From an uncultured Kiritimatiellota bacterium (GTDB taxonomy: Bacteria > Verrucomicrobiota > Kiritimatiellia > RFP12 > DVOR01), in assembly GCA_944389585.1 (NCBI GenBank), contig CALXMW010000012.1, positions 1 through 57,932 on the forward strand: a stretch of 57,932 nucleotides of DNA, written 5' to 3'. The notes under the pieces were generated by a model. The model had not been told where the DNA came from. It searched no databases and saw nothing but the letters and a program-made list of their open reading frames with translations. The first letter of the stretch is position 1; the number at the start of each line of letters is the position of its first letter. Both the position numbers and the translations under genes were made by a program. This document shows positions 1-7,682 of the stretch, piece after piece.

Positions 1-208
1 CTGAAAGGACTCACAGCCTATGAAGCCATTTCAGCTCTATCCTAAGTCCCTGGCGCATTTGGCTTGCAAATCGCCTTTTTTTGCGGTTTGCTTTTCTGGC
101 CTTACCGGAGGCGGGGTTGTAGGTGGCCTGTTGATAACTTTGCACCACAGGGTGGTCGTCTGGGAAGTGCTGCCGCCTTCGTGGCCGACCACTCTGTGGG
201 CGGGGCTG
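1..208. other. Window-edge non-coding stretch
   Basis: No gene is supported here. The stretch lies downstream of the minus-strand hydrolase gene that ends at 209. It contains an imperfect inverted repeat around 62-88 (GCAAATCGC / GCGGTTTGC) and another pair, GTGGTCG / CGACCAC, at about 151-192. Neither is followed by a convincing T-run on the minus strand, so I do not call a terminator. An antisense reading frame through here looks mildly protein-like but has no start or ribosome binding site. Confidence 0.4.
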
Positions 209-997
209 TCAGAGGGAGAGGGTTTCGCCGTCGGCGGGGATGAGGAGGCGTTCGGAGAAAGCGTTGTCCTCGGCGAAGGCGCGGAGGGTGCGGCGGGTGA
301 GGGTGGCGTGGCTGACGGCTTCCATGTGGGTGGCGATAAGGGTGGCCCAGGGTGCGGCCATGGCGACCTGCCAGACGTCGTCCGCGCCCATGATGATGGG
401 GCCGCCTTGGGTGAGGCGTGCGCAGCAGGCGTTGAGGGCGACGATGTCGGGGCGGAAGTCGCGGAGGGTTTGGGCGACGCCGTCGAACCAGACGGTGTCC
501 CCGGCGAGGTAGAAGGTGGGTTCACCGGGGGCTTGAAGGAGGGCGCCGCAGGCGGCGTAGCGGACGTTGAGGCGGGCGTAGAGGTCGGCCATCCAGGGGC
601 CTTGTCCGTGGAGGGCGGGGGTGCGGGCGAGGGTGAGGCCTTGCCAGGCCAGGGGGGAGCCGTCGGGGGGAAGGGGGCGGACGTCCGTGAAGCCGTGGGC
701 GCGGAGTTCGGCGGCGTCGGTCTCGTCGGCGCAGAAGAGGGGGAGGTGTTTGGGGAGGCGGCGGAGGGCCTCGCCGTCGAAGTGGTCGTAGTGGAGGTGG
801 GTGGCGAGGATGGCGTCCACGTCGAGGAGGCGTTCGACGGGGCAGGGGAGGGGTGCTGTGGGGTTGCGCAGGGTGGGGTCGGCCGCGAGGGGGAGGGCGG
901 GGAGGGCGAAGCGGTCGGCGAACATGGGGTCGATGAGGATGCGTTTGCCGGCATAGCCGAGGAGGGCGGTGGCGTTGCGGATTTGGGTGAAGTGCAT
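209..997 (-). CDS. Metallo-beta-lactamase-fold hydrolase (UlaG-like)
   Basis: A 262-residue protein of the metallo-beta-lactamase superfamily, a metal-dependent hydrolase of unknown substrate. The metal-binding signature is visible at residues 67-72 (T-H-L-H-Y-D-H), and a later block L-A-G-D-T-V-W supplies the second-shell Asp, as in the UlaG/RNase Z-like branch. I chose the ATG at 997 over an upstream in-frame one because AAAGGAG lies just ahead of it and the protein then begins with the family-like strand M-H-F-T-Q-I-R-N-A-T. No signal peptide is seen, so it is probably cytoplasmic. It is divergent from the HxlR regulator at 1027 with only 29 bp between them, so the regulator may control it. 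The fold is confident; the reaction is not. Confidence 0.85.
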   Translation of the reverse strand: MHFTQIRNATALLGYAGKRILIDPMFADRFALPALPLAADPTLRNPTAPLPCPVERLLDVDAILATHLHYDHFDGEALRRLPKHLPLFCADETDAAELRAHGFTDVRPLPPDGSPLAWQGLTLARTPALHGQGPWMADLYARLNVRYAACGALLQAPGEPTFYLAGDTVWFDGVAQTLRDFRPDIVALNACCARLTQGGPIIMGADDVWQVAMAAPWATLIATHMEAVSHATLTRRTLRAFAEDNAFSERLLIPADGETLSL

Positions 998-1026
998 GGG
1001 GGGCTCCTTTGTGTTAAACTGGCACC

Positions 1027-1422
1027 ATGATAGCGAATGCGAAGGCGAGGCGGAAGGAGGCACAAAAAAGTGCCTTGGCCGTGCGGGCGCGATTTTCGCG
1101 CGGGGCGTTGCCGCCGTGCCCGGTGGCGGTGACGTTGCGGGTGGTGGGGAACCGGTGGCGGCCGCTGATTTTGCAACGGCTGGGGGAGGGGCCGCTGGGC
1201 CATGCGGCGCTGTTGGGGGCGTTCCGGCCGTTGCTGACGCAAAAGGTGCTGACGGAGAACCTGCGGGCGTTGGAGGGGTATGGGCTGGTGTCGCGGACGG
1301 CGCATTCGACGAACCCGCCCACGGTGACCTATGCGTTGACGGCGCTGGGACGCACGTTACTGCCTGTGCTGGGGGCGATGGCAGAGTGGGGGGAGCGTTT
1401 CCGGGGGGCTTCGGGGGGATGA
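1027..1422 (+). CDS. HxlR-family winged-helix transcriptional regulator
   Basis: A 131-residue protein with the HxlR DNA-binding domain over residues 29-125. The family opening C-P-V is present with Cys31, followed by V-G-N-R-W, a recognition segment L-T-Q-K-V-L-T-E-N-L-R-A-L-E, and the wing/C-terminal pattern Y-A-L-T-A-L-G-R. These regulators often sense redox state, aldehydes or other small molecules through the N-terminal Cys, and commonly act on a divergent neighbour, here the hydrolase at 209-997. The first 25 residues are basic and unlike the core, so initiation might be slightly downstream. Its stop overlaps the ATG of a truncated DNA-glycosylase copy (1419). Confidence 0.88.
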   Translation: MIANAKARRKEAQKSALAVRARFSRGALPPCPVAVTLRVVGNRWRPLILQRLGEGPLGHAALLGAFRPLLTQKVLTENLRALEGYGLVSRTAHSTNPPTVTYALTALGRTLLPVLGAMAEWGERFRGASGG

Positions 1423-1485
1423 TGGAGGGGCTTCCGGCAGGGTTTTATGCGGGGGACATCGTGCGGGTGGCGCTGGAGGTGCGGG
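1419..1485 (+). pseudogene. Truncated 5' copy of the 3-methyladenine DNA glycosylase gene
   Basis: Starting at an ATG that overlaps the HxlR stop, this frame encodes M-M-E-G-L-P-A-G-F-Y-A-G-D-I-V-R-V-A-L-E, nearly the same as the first residues of the intact glycosylase gene at 6990 (N-V-L-P-A-G-F-Y-A-G-D-T-V-R-V-A). At DNA level 1430-1473 matches 6998-7041 at 41 of 44 positions, in direct orientation. Similarity stops abruptly at 1474, where the opposite strand becomes RHS coding sequence. This is a gene remnant or a duplication scar, not a working gene. Confidence 0.75.
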
Positions 1486-4400
1486 TGATGGTACCGAAGG
1501 GGGCGTAGTCGTAATGGGCGGCGATGCCGTTCTGCGGGGCGTGGTAGAAGACCTCCGCGACGTTCTTGTTGCCGTCGTGTGAGTAGAAGAGATTGAGACC
1601 CCAATTCTTGGCGCGCAGGACCAAAGGCCGCGTGGCGACGGGTTCCGTCGGATCCCACACGAACTCCGTCCGCACGGCGTTCCCCTGCGTCGCGTCCAAC
1701 CGTTGCACGCAGAGGTAGCCGTCATAGACGAAGCGCTCCTCCTTGGTCACGGTGTCGCCCTCGCTTTCGCGCATCCACACGCGGCGACCCAGACGGTCAA
1801 AGGCCATCTCGATGACGGTCTCGCCCTGCTCCCAACGAATGGGGCGGTTCTCAGCGTTATATCCCACCGTCCACACGCCGGTCTCGGTCTGCACCTTCGT
1901 CTGGTTGCCGTCGGCGTCGTACTCCGGCGCGAAGTCGTCAATCGCCGTGTATTGGTTGAGGTTGTTGGCGACATAGTCGCGCCCCTCGGCCTCCGTTCGG
2001 TTTCCGATGTCGTCGTAGACGTAGGTGCGCCCTTGGCCGGAGAGCAGCTCGTCGCGCTTGTTATACGTATAGGCCTGCGTCTCGTCCTGCGCCATCATGG
2101 AGCCGGATTTGCCGATGGCCGTGCGGCGGCCGAGGAGGTCGTTGGTGTAGTCGTACTGCGAGGTGACTGCGCCGTTGACGGTGTTTTTCTCCTGCGTGAG
2201 GAGGTCGCGGTGCGGCTCATACGTCCACTCCGCCGTCGCGCCGTTGGGATAGGTGAGCGTGGACTTCAGGTCGCTGCCCGGCAGATACTCCCACGCAAAA
2301 CCGTCCATCCCCGAGAGATGGCCCGTTTCTGCGTCGTAAGCCAACGTCCGCTGGCGCACGCCGTCAAGGGAATAGCCCACGTCCCGCCCGAAGGCATCGG
2401 TGTGGCGGGTGAGCGTTTTGTCATACCCGCCCGAGACGCACTCCGAGACCAACTCGCCGTATTGCCCATAGGTGAAGGTCGTCGTCCCCGCCGCGTCCGT
2501 CGCCTGCGCCTGGCGCCCCAACGCATCGTAGGCATAGGTCACCGCCGGCGTGCCGTCGGAATAGGTTTGCGACACGAGGTCGCCATAGAGATTGTAGGCA
2601 TACGTCGTCACCACGCCGCGGGCGTCCGTGCGCGTCGCCGCCTGGCCCAGATCCGTCAGCGTGTAGACCGTCCCGCGGCCGTCGGCATAGGTCTTTGAGA
2701 CGACCGCGCCTGTCGCCGCGTCGTAGGCCCATGCGGTCACGTCACCCTCGCCCTCCTCGTCCCGGAAGGTCGTCATCTTGGTGCGGTTCCCGTAGACATC
2801 ATACTCATATCGGACAGGATACACCGCGCCTCCCGCGCTTGTCAAACGCCCCCGCACGTCATAGGCATAGACCGTCACGTTGCCGAGCGCGTTCGTCAGC
2901 GTGCACACCCGTCCCGCCGCGTCATAGCCATAGGCCGTCACGGCCTCCGCCTCGTCCTCCACCGAAGCCAAACGCCCCAGTGCATCGTAGGCCCGCGTGA
3001 CCGTGTTGCCGCGCCCGTCAGTCTCCGCGACCAATCGCCCATAGACGTCATAGGTCATCGAGCGGATGGCGTTCGCCGTATCCACCGTCATTTCCGGCAA
3101 ACCGTCCAACGCCCACTCGATTTCCGTGTTCGCCACGCCTGGGCGCCGCACCGTGGTGGTGCGCCAGGCGCCGCTGTCCACGACGCTTGTCTCCGTCTCG
3201 TTCCCGCGCACGTCGACGGCCACCTGGCGCTCCCCCTCCGCGTCCACGCGCACGCATTCCGTCAATCCCGCCACCGTGCGCGTCGTCTCCTGCCACGGCT
3301 CGCCGTCCACAAGAATCCACTCCGTCTCCTCCGTCAGCGCGGCGCGGTCACCCACCTGCGTCGAGACGCGGTCGCCCCAGTCGTCATAAGCATAGGCCAC
3401 CGTCGCTTGGCCCGTCCGCGCCACTTGGACGAGCTGCCCCTTGGCGTTGTAGGTGTTCACCGTTGTCAGGACGCTTCCGTTCGCGCCGGCGCGTTCCTCG
3501 CGCACCACCCGGCCCAGGCTGTCCGTGAAGGTCTTCGTCCAGCGCGCCCCATGTTCCTCGCCGTAATGCACCAGCACCCAATCCGGCCCATAGGTGCGCC
3601 ACTCCGGCGTCACCGCCGAGCCTGTGACGGAGCGCACCCGCCCTGCCGCGTCCACCGTCACCTCCCGCGTCCCACCGCCCGGGAGCGTCGTCACGGTCGT
3701 CCATTCGTCAGGGTAGGCATAAGCCGTCGTCCGTCCCTGCTCATCCGTCTCCGAGATCAAACGCCCGCTGAGGTCATAGGCCGACGCCGAGGCCAGGGCC
3801 CCGCGCGCCGTCCCCGTCACCCGCCCCGCAGCGTCGGTGGCGTACGTCGTCGCCAGTGCCCCCCGCGGGCCATGCCGTGTGCTTGAGACGCGCTGCTTCA
3901 GCGAATTGTAGACGTTCGTCGTGGCGATGCCCCGTTCATCCACCTCCCACAGCGGCCCCGTGCAGATCCACTTGGAGGCGGTCTCCTTGCCGTTCGAGAA
4001 GGTCGAGCCTGTGTGTTGGTGGGCCGCGTTGTAGGCCCGCGCCTCCCACGTCAGCGGCACCCAATTTTCCCCGATGAGCGCCTGCCGCTCCACGCGCACC
4101 GCGTTGCCGCGCGCGTCCCATGTCGTCAGCGTCCGCGTGCTCTTGCCGGGGATTGCCTCGAACGTCCCGTAGCCATCCGCGTCGAGCCCTTCGGTGGCCG
4201 TCTCCAGGAAGCCGCCTGCGTCGTCCGCCGCATACGCATAGGCCGTCATCCGCTCATCCGGGCGTACCGTCGCGCGCACCCGTCCCGCCGCCACGCGGTT
4301 GGCCTCGTCTGCCGGGTAATAAAAGGTCGTCGTCGTCAAGCCGCACGTCGAGGTCGCCTCAATGAGGCCGCCGTCCACCCCCGTCGCCTCCATGAAGGAG

Positions 4401-4945
4401 ACAGTGCGCACCGTCGTCCCATCCACCGCCTCCGTCGTCAGCCACGGCCGCCGATCCAAAGGGTCTGCCGTGTAGACGTGGCTCGTCACCCGCGTCCGTC
4501 CCGCGCCCGTCTCCGTTTCCGTCAGCGTGCGCCCATAGGCATCGTAGGCATAAGCGCGCACCAATCCCCGCTCGTCCGTCTCCGAGGCCTTGCGTCCCAA
4601 GCCGTCGCCCGCCTCCACCCGCGTGGCCGAGAGGGTCGTGCGCCCACCCACCGAACGCCCCACCACCGCGTTGCCGTTCTTGGCGTCTATGAGCTGCGTC
4701 TCCGCCGCCGCGACGACCCCGGCGCGCGAGGTCTGCTTCGCCACACGCACCGTCTCGCCGGCATACGCCACCGTCCGCGCTGTCGTCGCCGCCTCGTCGC
4801 CCTCCCCCAAGGTCATCGCGAAGTCGCGCGCCTCCGGCACCCACCGCCAGCGCACCGGGAAGGGGCCGTCCATCAGGAGCAACGTGTCCTCCCCCTCTTT
4901 CGCAAACGCGAAGGACTTCTCCCCGCCCCCTCCGCGTTCGTCCAT
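1445..4945 (-). CDS. RHS/YD-repeat protein, main fragment (frameshifted gene)
   Basis: The largest piece of a broken RHS-repeat gene. It encodes many YD-type repeats (Y-D-A-x-G-R, Y-D-x-x-G-N, G-R-x-x-x-x-T-D-x-x-G), which in this family build a hollow beta-shell that encloses a C-terminal toxin. The frame is open to 4945, but the ATG there is not a credible start: the upstream frame (ending at 4873) joins it naturally if one G is restored near 4930, giving ...T-N-A-E-G-x-G-E-K-S-F-A-F-A. The C-terminus is also abnormal. Repeats stop at Y-D-Y-A-P-F-G-T-I-T-R-T, just before the usual N-P-F-R-F-S-G-x-Y core ending, and the last residues are read from antisense glycosylase DNA (1430-1473). No toxin tip or immunity gene remains. 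Probably non-functional. Confidence 0.8.
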   Translation of the reverse strand: MDERGGGGEKSFAFAKEGEDTLLLMDGPFPVRWRWVPEARDFAMTLGEGDEAATTARTVAYAGETVRVAKQTSRAGVVAAAETQLIDAKNGNAVVGRSVGGRTTLSATRVEAGDGLGRKASETDERGLVRAYAYDAYGRTLTETETGAGRTRVTSHVYTADPLDRRPWLTTEAVDGTTVRTVSFMEATGVDGGLIEATSTCGLTTTTFYYPADEANRVAAGRVRATVRPDERMTAYAYAADDAGGFLETATEGLDADGYGTFEAIPGKSTRTLTTWDARGNAVRVERQALIGENWVPLTWEARAYNAAHQHTGSTFSNGKETASKWICTGPLWEVDERGIATTNVYNSLKQRVSSTRHGPRGALATTYATDAAGRVTGTARGALASASAYDLSGRLISETDEQGRTTAYAYPDEWTTVTTLPGGGTREVTVDAAGRVRSVTGSAVTPEWRTYGPDWVLVHYGEEHGARWTKTFTDSLGRVVREERAGANGSVLTTVNTYNAKGQLVQVARTGQATVAYAYDDWGDRVSTQVGDRAALTEETEWILVDGEPWQETTRTVAGLTECVRVDAEGERQVAVDVRGNETETSVVDSGAWRTTTVRRPGVANTEIEWALDGLPEMTVDTANAIRSMTYDVYGRLVAETDGRGNTVTRAYDALGRLASVEDEAEAVTAYGYDAAGRVCTLTNALGNVTVYAYDVRGRLTSAGGAVYPVRYEYDVYGNRTKMTTFRDEEGEGDVTAWAYDAATGAVVSKTYADGRGTVYTLTDLGQAATRTDARGVVTTYAYNLYGDLVSQTYSDGTPAVTYAYDALGRQAQATDAAGTTTFTYGQYGELVSECVSGGYDKTLTRHTDAFGRDVGYSLDGVRQRTLAYDAETGHLSGMDGFAWEYLPGSDLKSTLTYPNGATAEWTYEPHRDLLTQEKNTVNGAVTSQYDYTNDLLGRRTAIGKSGSMMAQDETQAYTYNKRDELLSGQGRTYVYDDIGNRTEAEGRDYVANNLNQYTAIDDFAPEYDADGNQTKVQTETGVWTVGYNAENRPIRWEQGETVIEMAFDRLGRRVWMRESEGDTVTKEERFVYDGYLCVQRLDATQGNAVRTEFVWDPTEPVATRPLVLRAKNWGLNLFYSHDGNKNVAEVFYHAPQNGIAAHYDYAPFGTITRTSSATRTMSPA

Positions 4946-5949
4946 GAGACCGTGTAGGCTGTCGGTGAAGTCACCGCCACCTCCAGCGTCCCATCCGCCA
5001 CGGATTCCACCCGCGCGATGTTCCCCGCCGCGTCCCGCTCCACCGAAATCCCCAGCTCATCCACCGGCACGCGCACCCCCCGCGGCGAAATCAGCGCCGA
5101 GACCTTGCCCGCCGCGTCATACGCCACGCGCGAGCGGTCGGCGAAGACCTCCTGTGTCTCGCTCGCCACCTCTTCCAGCCTGCTGTCCAACGCCACGTCC
5201 GTGTCGATTGGGAACCCGTCCGCGCCATACGCGATTGTCCAGCCCATCGGAGTCGTCACCAGCCGCGTCTCCGGATCCAGCCGTCGCATCATCGGGTGGT
5301 CATACCGCAATGCCGCCGGCGTGAACAATGCCTCGTCAAACACTTCCTCCTCAATCGCCAGCGCCCCCACCGGCATCCCCGCCAACAGCGGCGTCCGCCC
5401 AAACGCCTGGCGGAACGAGACGCACCCCGCGTCCACCTTCGTCTCCGTCCCCTCCGCGCAATCGCAACAGCTTCCCGCCTCGGCCTCCGCCTTCACCTTC
5501 GAGGAGACCTCCACGCGCACTTTCAGCGTTGCCGTCCCAGAGGCCACCTCCACGCCCCAGCCGGAAACGCCCCCGTCATAATACGCCTTCCAGCCCACCT
5601 GCACGTCAAACGGCTCCGGCGGCTTTCCGCCCTCCCGCAACAAGTCCTCCACCAGCGCCGTCAGCCCCGGGCCCGCGGAGACGTTCAGCCCTTCAATCGA
5701 GACCAACCCGGACGCCGAGCCCGCAATCAGCTCATACCGCAGCGCGCCATGTTCCCCGACCCCAACGGCCGGCCCGGAAGCCCCGGCGGGTGACACCGTC
5801 AAAACCCCGGGCTGGAACGACAGCGATGTCGGCGCCGGGCGGATCTGCACCGACGCCCGCTCCGTATGCGTCTGCCCCTCATCCGTCTGATCCCCGCTGA
5901 ACTGCACCGTCAGCGGCTTCGCCCCCGCCCGCAGAAACGCATCCCCCAA
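4873..5949 (-). CDS. RHS protein, middle fragment (frameshifted gene)
   Basis: The middle piece of the broken RHS gene, about 358 residues, read from a TTG that is not a real start. Its first residues (G-D-A-F-L-R-A-G-A) continue the upstream piece directly if one G is removed from the GGGGG run at 5943-5947, and its end runs into the main RHS piece if one G is added near 4930. It holds the pre-repeat region: a strand-rich stretch (V-T-G-D-Q-T-D-like), a Cys-Asp-Cys patch (S-C-C-D-C-A-E-G) and the first RHS-type segments (I-S-P-R-G-V-R-V-P, V-E-R-D-A-A-G-N-I-A-R-V). It has no ribosome binding site of its own. Confidence 0.7.
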   Translation of the reverse strand: MGDAFLRAGAKPLTVQFSGDQTDEGQTHTERASVQIRPAPTSLSFQPGVLTVSPAGASGPAVGVGEHGALRYELIAGSASGLVSIEGLNVSAGPGLTALVEDLLREGGKPPEPFDVQVGWKAYYDGGVSGWGVEVASGTATLKVRVEVSSKVKAEAEAGSCCDCAEGTETKVDAGCVSFRQAFGRTPLLAGMPVGALAIEEEVFDEALFTPAALRYDHPMMRRLDPETRLVTTPMGWTIAYGADGFPIDTDVALDSRLEEVASETQEVFADRSRVAYDAAGKVSALISPRGVRVPVDELGISVERDAAGNIARVESVADGTLEVAVTSPTAYTVSWTNAEGAGRSPSRLRKRGRTRCS

Positions 5950-6649
5950 TCGTCACCCGCGCCGTATCATCCGCCCCCGCCTGAAACCGCGTCCCGGAAG
6001 GCACAAGCAACTCACCTTCGACAGACAACTTGAATTGCCACTTCCCATACCCAGGCGCCTCCTCCAGCTCATCGCTGTTCACCAACACATCCTTCAACGA
6101 AGACACCGTCCGTATCGGGTTCTCCATCGACATCCCCGCCACCACCACCTCCGGCTCGCTCGTCTCCAACTTCGCCACCCCTTCCCCCGGAATCACCCTC
6201 ACCACGAACCCATCCCCGGAACCAGCCCGCGCCGCGGCCAGCCCCGCCTTCGTTCCGGTGCCCCCGGCGGCCTGCCCCCCGTCGACCCGCGAAGAGACCC
6301 GTCTCTCCGCCGAGAAGTCGGCGCCATCCACCCCATAAAACGCCACCGTCCGTACCCCCTCCCAGCGTGACAGCGGCACCCACATCCCCATCCCTCCGCC
6401 AAGCGGCGCCCCTGCGGCGTCGAACGCCTCATAGCCCACTTCCGCCCCCTCCGGCAACCCCACAAAATCAAACCGCAAATCCGGCGCATCCTCCGCCACT
6501 TCCACGCGCAACGTCTCTCCCACACGCTCACACCCCTCCACCCACGGGCCTTCCGCCAACACCATCGGCGGCTCCCGCCCCACGTCAATCCCCACCCACA
6601 GCGCCCCCAATGAGGCCGCCGCGAACGCCAAAAACCCAAAGGCATTCAT
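5879..6649 (-). CDS. RHS protein, N-terminal fragment with signal peptide
   Basis: This is the true 5' end of the RHS gene. The ATG at 6649 follows GGAG at a good distance, and the protein begins with an uncleaved-anchor or signal-like hydrophobic stretch (residues 1-20, rich in Ala/Leu/Phe). The remainder is an exported strand-rich domain. After D-D-T-A-R-V-T-I-G the natural sequence leaves this frame and resumes in the frame of 4873-5949; the frame shown here runs on to 5879 through non-homologous sequence. Upstream there is no clear promoter apart from a weak TATCTG about 20 bp before the start. Confidence 0.7.
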   Translation of the reverse strand: MNAFGFLAFAAASLGALWVGIDVGREPPMVLAEGPWVEGCERVGETLRVEVAEDAPDLRFDFVGLPEGAEVGYEAFDAAGAPLGGGMGMWVPLSRWEGVRTVAFYGVDGADFSAERRVSSRVDGGQAAGGTGTKAGLAAARAGSGDGFVVRVIPGEGVAKLETSEPEVVVAGMSMENPIRTVSSLKDVLVNSDELEEAPGYGKWQFKLSVEGELLVPSGTRFQAGADDTARVTIGGCVSAGGGEAADGAVQRGSDG

Positions 6650-6740
6650 GCTTGCCGCTCCAGATACCCTCTCAGCTTGGCGTTACTTTACCTTATCCCC
6701 GCTTCCCTGTCAATCTGCGTTTGGCTTCCACGTCCCAAGA

Positions 6741-6954
6741 GCGTGACCATCTACAATGAGACCGAGTTCCTCAATCAGAGTGGCTCGAGAAACACCTCGA
6801 GGGCCCCGTCTGCTACACCCACGCCTACGCTTCCTACGGGAAAGGCACCGTCGAGCAACCCAACGGCCTCCTCTGCTTTTGGTGGGATAAAGGCCCCGAC
6901 CTTTCCTGCGTGCCTCCCTTGAGGTCGCGTTCATTGGCAAAGGGGCGCGTTTGA
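6741..6954 (+). pseudogene. Decayed gene remnant of unknown function
   Basis: The 340 bp between the RHS start and the glycosylase gene hold a protein-like plus-strand stretch that no intact ORF covers. From 6781 to the TGA at 6952-6954 it reads W-L-E-K-H-L-E-G-P-V-C-Y-T-H-A-Y-A, then a segment ending F-W-W-D-K-G-P-D. Just upstream, in another frame, V-T-I-Y-N-E-T-E-F-L-N-Q (about 6742-6777) appears to be its continuation, separated by a one-base shift at about 6778. There is no start codon with a ribosome binding site. I read it as the tail of a lost gene, perhaps once linked to the RHS locus, but this is inference. Confidence 0.35.
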
Positions 6955-6989
6955 CTTTGGTGAGACGTGGATTGTGGTAGACTTTTGGC

Positions 6990-7616
6990 ATGAACGTGCT
7001 TCCGGCTGGGTTTTATGCGGGGGACACCGTGCGCGTGGCGCGGGCGTTGCTGGGGAAGCTGTTGCTGCGGCGGTTGGAGGGGGCGTGGGCGGCGGCCGTG
7101 ATTTGCGAGACGGAGGCGTATGTCGGGCGCTGCGACAAGGCGTGCCATGCGTATGGGTATCGGCGGACGGCGCGGACGGAGACGTTGTTCGCCGCGCCGG
7201 GGACGGCGTATGTGTATTTTGTTTATGGGATGCACCATTGTCTCAACGCGGTGACGGAGCCGGAGGGGGAGCCTTCGGCGGTGTTGATCCGTGCCGCGCG
7301 GCCGTTGTTGGGGCATGACGCGATGGCGATGCGCCGGCATGGGGTGGTGTGGGGGGCGCTTTCGCCTGCGCGGCGGCGGGGGTTGCTGAATGGGCCGGGG
7401 CGGTTGTGTCAGGGGTTGGGGATCGATCGTTCGTTTGATGGGGCGTCGCTTGTCGAGGGGCCGGAACTGCTTGTCGCGGAGGAGGTGCCGGAGCTGGGGT
7501 TGCGTGCGTTTCGGCCGCGCGGCGTCCGCGCCGGGCCGCGCGTCGGCATCGATTACGCGGGGGAGGCGCGGGCGTTCCCGTGGCGGTTCGTGTGGGAGGG
7601 CGCGGCGGGGCTTTGA
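6990..7616 (+). CDS. 3-methyladenine DNA glycosylase (AAG/MPG family)
   Basis: A 208-residue base-excision-repair enzyme that removes alkylated purines such as 3-methyladenine from DNA, leaving abasic sites. The family blocks are in order: L-P-A-G-F-Y-A-G-D-T near the N-terminus, the catalytic-region E-T-E-A-Y at about residue 45, G-T-A-Y-V-Y-F-V-Y-G-M-H-H-C-L-N, and the C-terminal G-P-G-R-L-C-Q-G-L-G-I-D. Length matches the Bacillus/human AAG fold. It stands alone between the RHS locus and a convergent topoisomerase gene, and ends 22 bp before a strong hairpin terminator. A second, truncated copy of its first 44 bp lies at 1430. Confidence 0.93.
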   Translation: MNVLPAGFYAGDTVRVARALLGKLLLRRLEGAWAAAVICETEAYVGRCDKACHAYGYRRTARTETLFAAPGTAYVYFVYGMHHCLNAVTEPEGEPSAVLIRAARPLLGHDAMAMRRHGVVWGALSPARRRGLLNGPGRLCQGLGIDRSFDGASLVEGPELLVAEEVPELGLRAFRPRGVRAGPRVGIDYAGEARAFPWRFVWEGAAGL

Positions 7617-7637
7617 GGGGGTGGGGGATATGACAAC

Positions 7638-7670
7638 GCCCCCGCGGCGGTGGCGTCGCGGGGGCTTTGT
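7638..7670. terminator. Hairpin terminator between the glycosylase and topoisomerase genes
   Basis: GCCCCCGCG (7638-7646) pairs with CGCGGGGGC (7657-7665), followed on the plus strand by TTTGTTGT. It sits between convergent genes, ending the plus-strand glycosylase transcript and possibly acting weakly on the minus strand. Confidence 0.7.
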
Positions 7671-7682
7671 TGTGTGTGGCGC

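Noticed and set aside
5947..5949. TTG start for the middle RHS piece
   Set aside because: No ribosome binding site; the upstream frame continues into it by a one-base change at a G-run, so it is a frameshift junction, not an initiation site.
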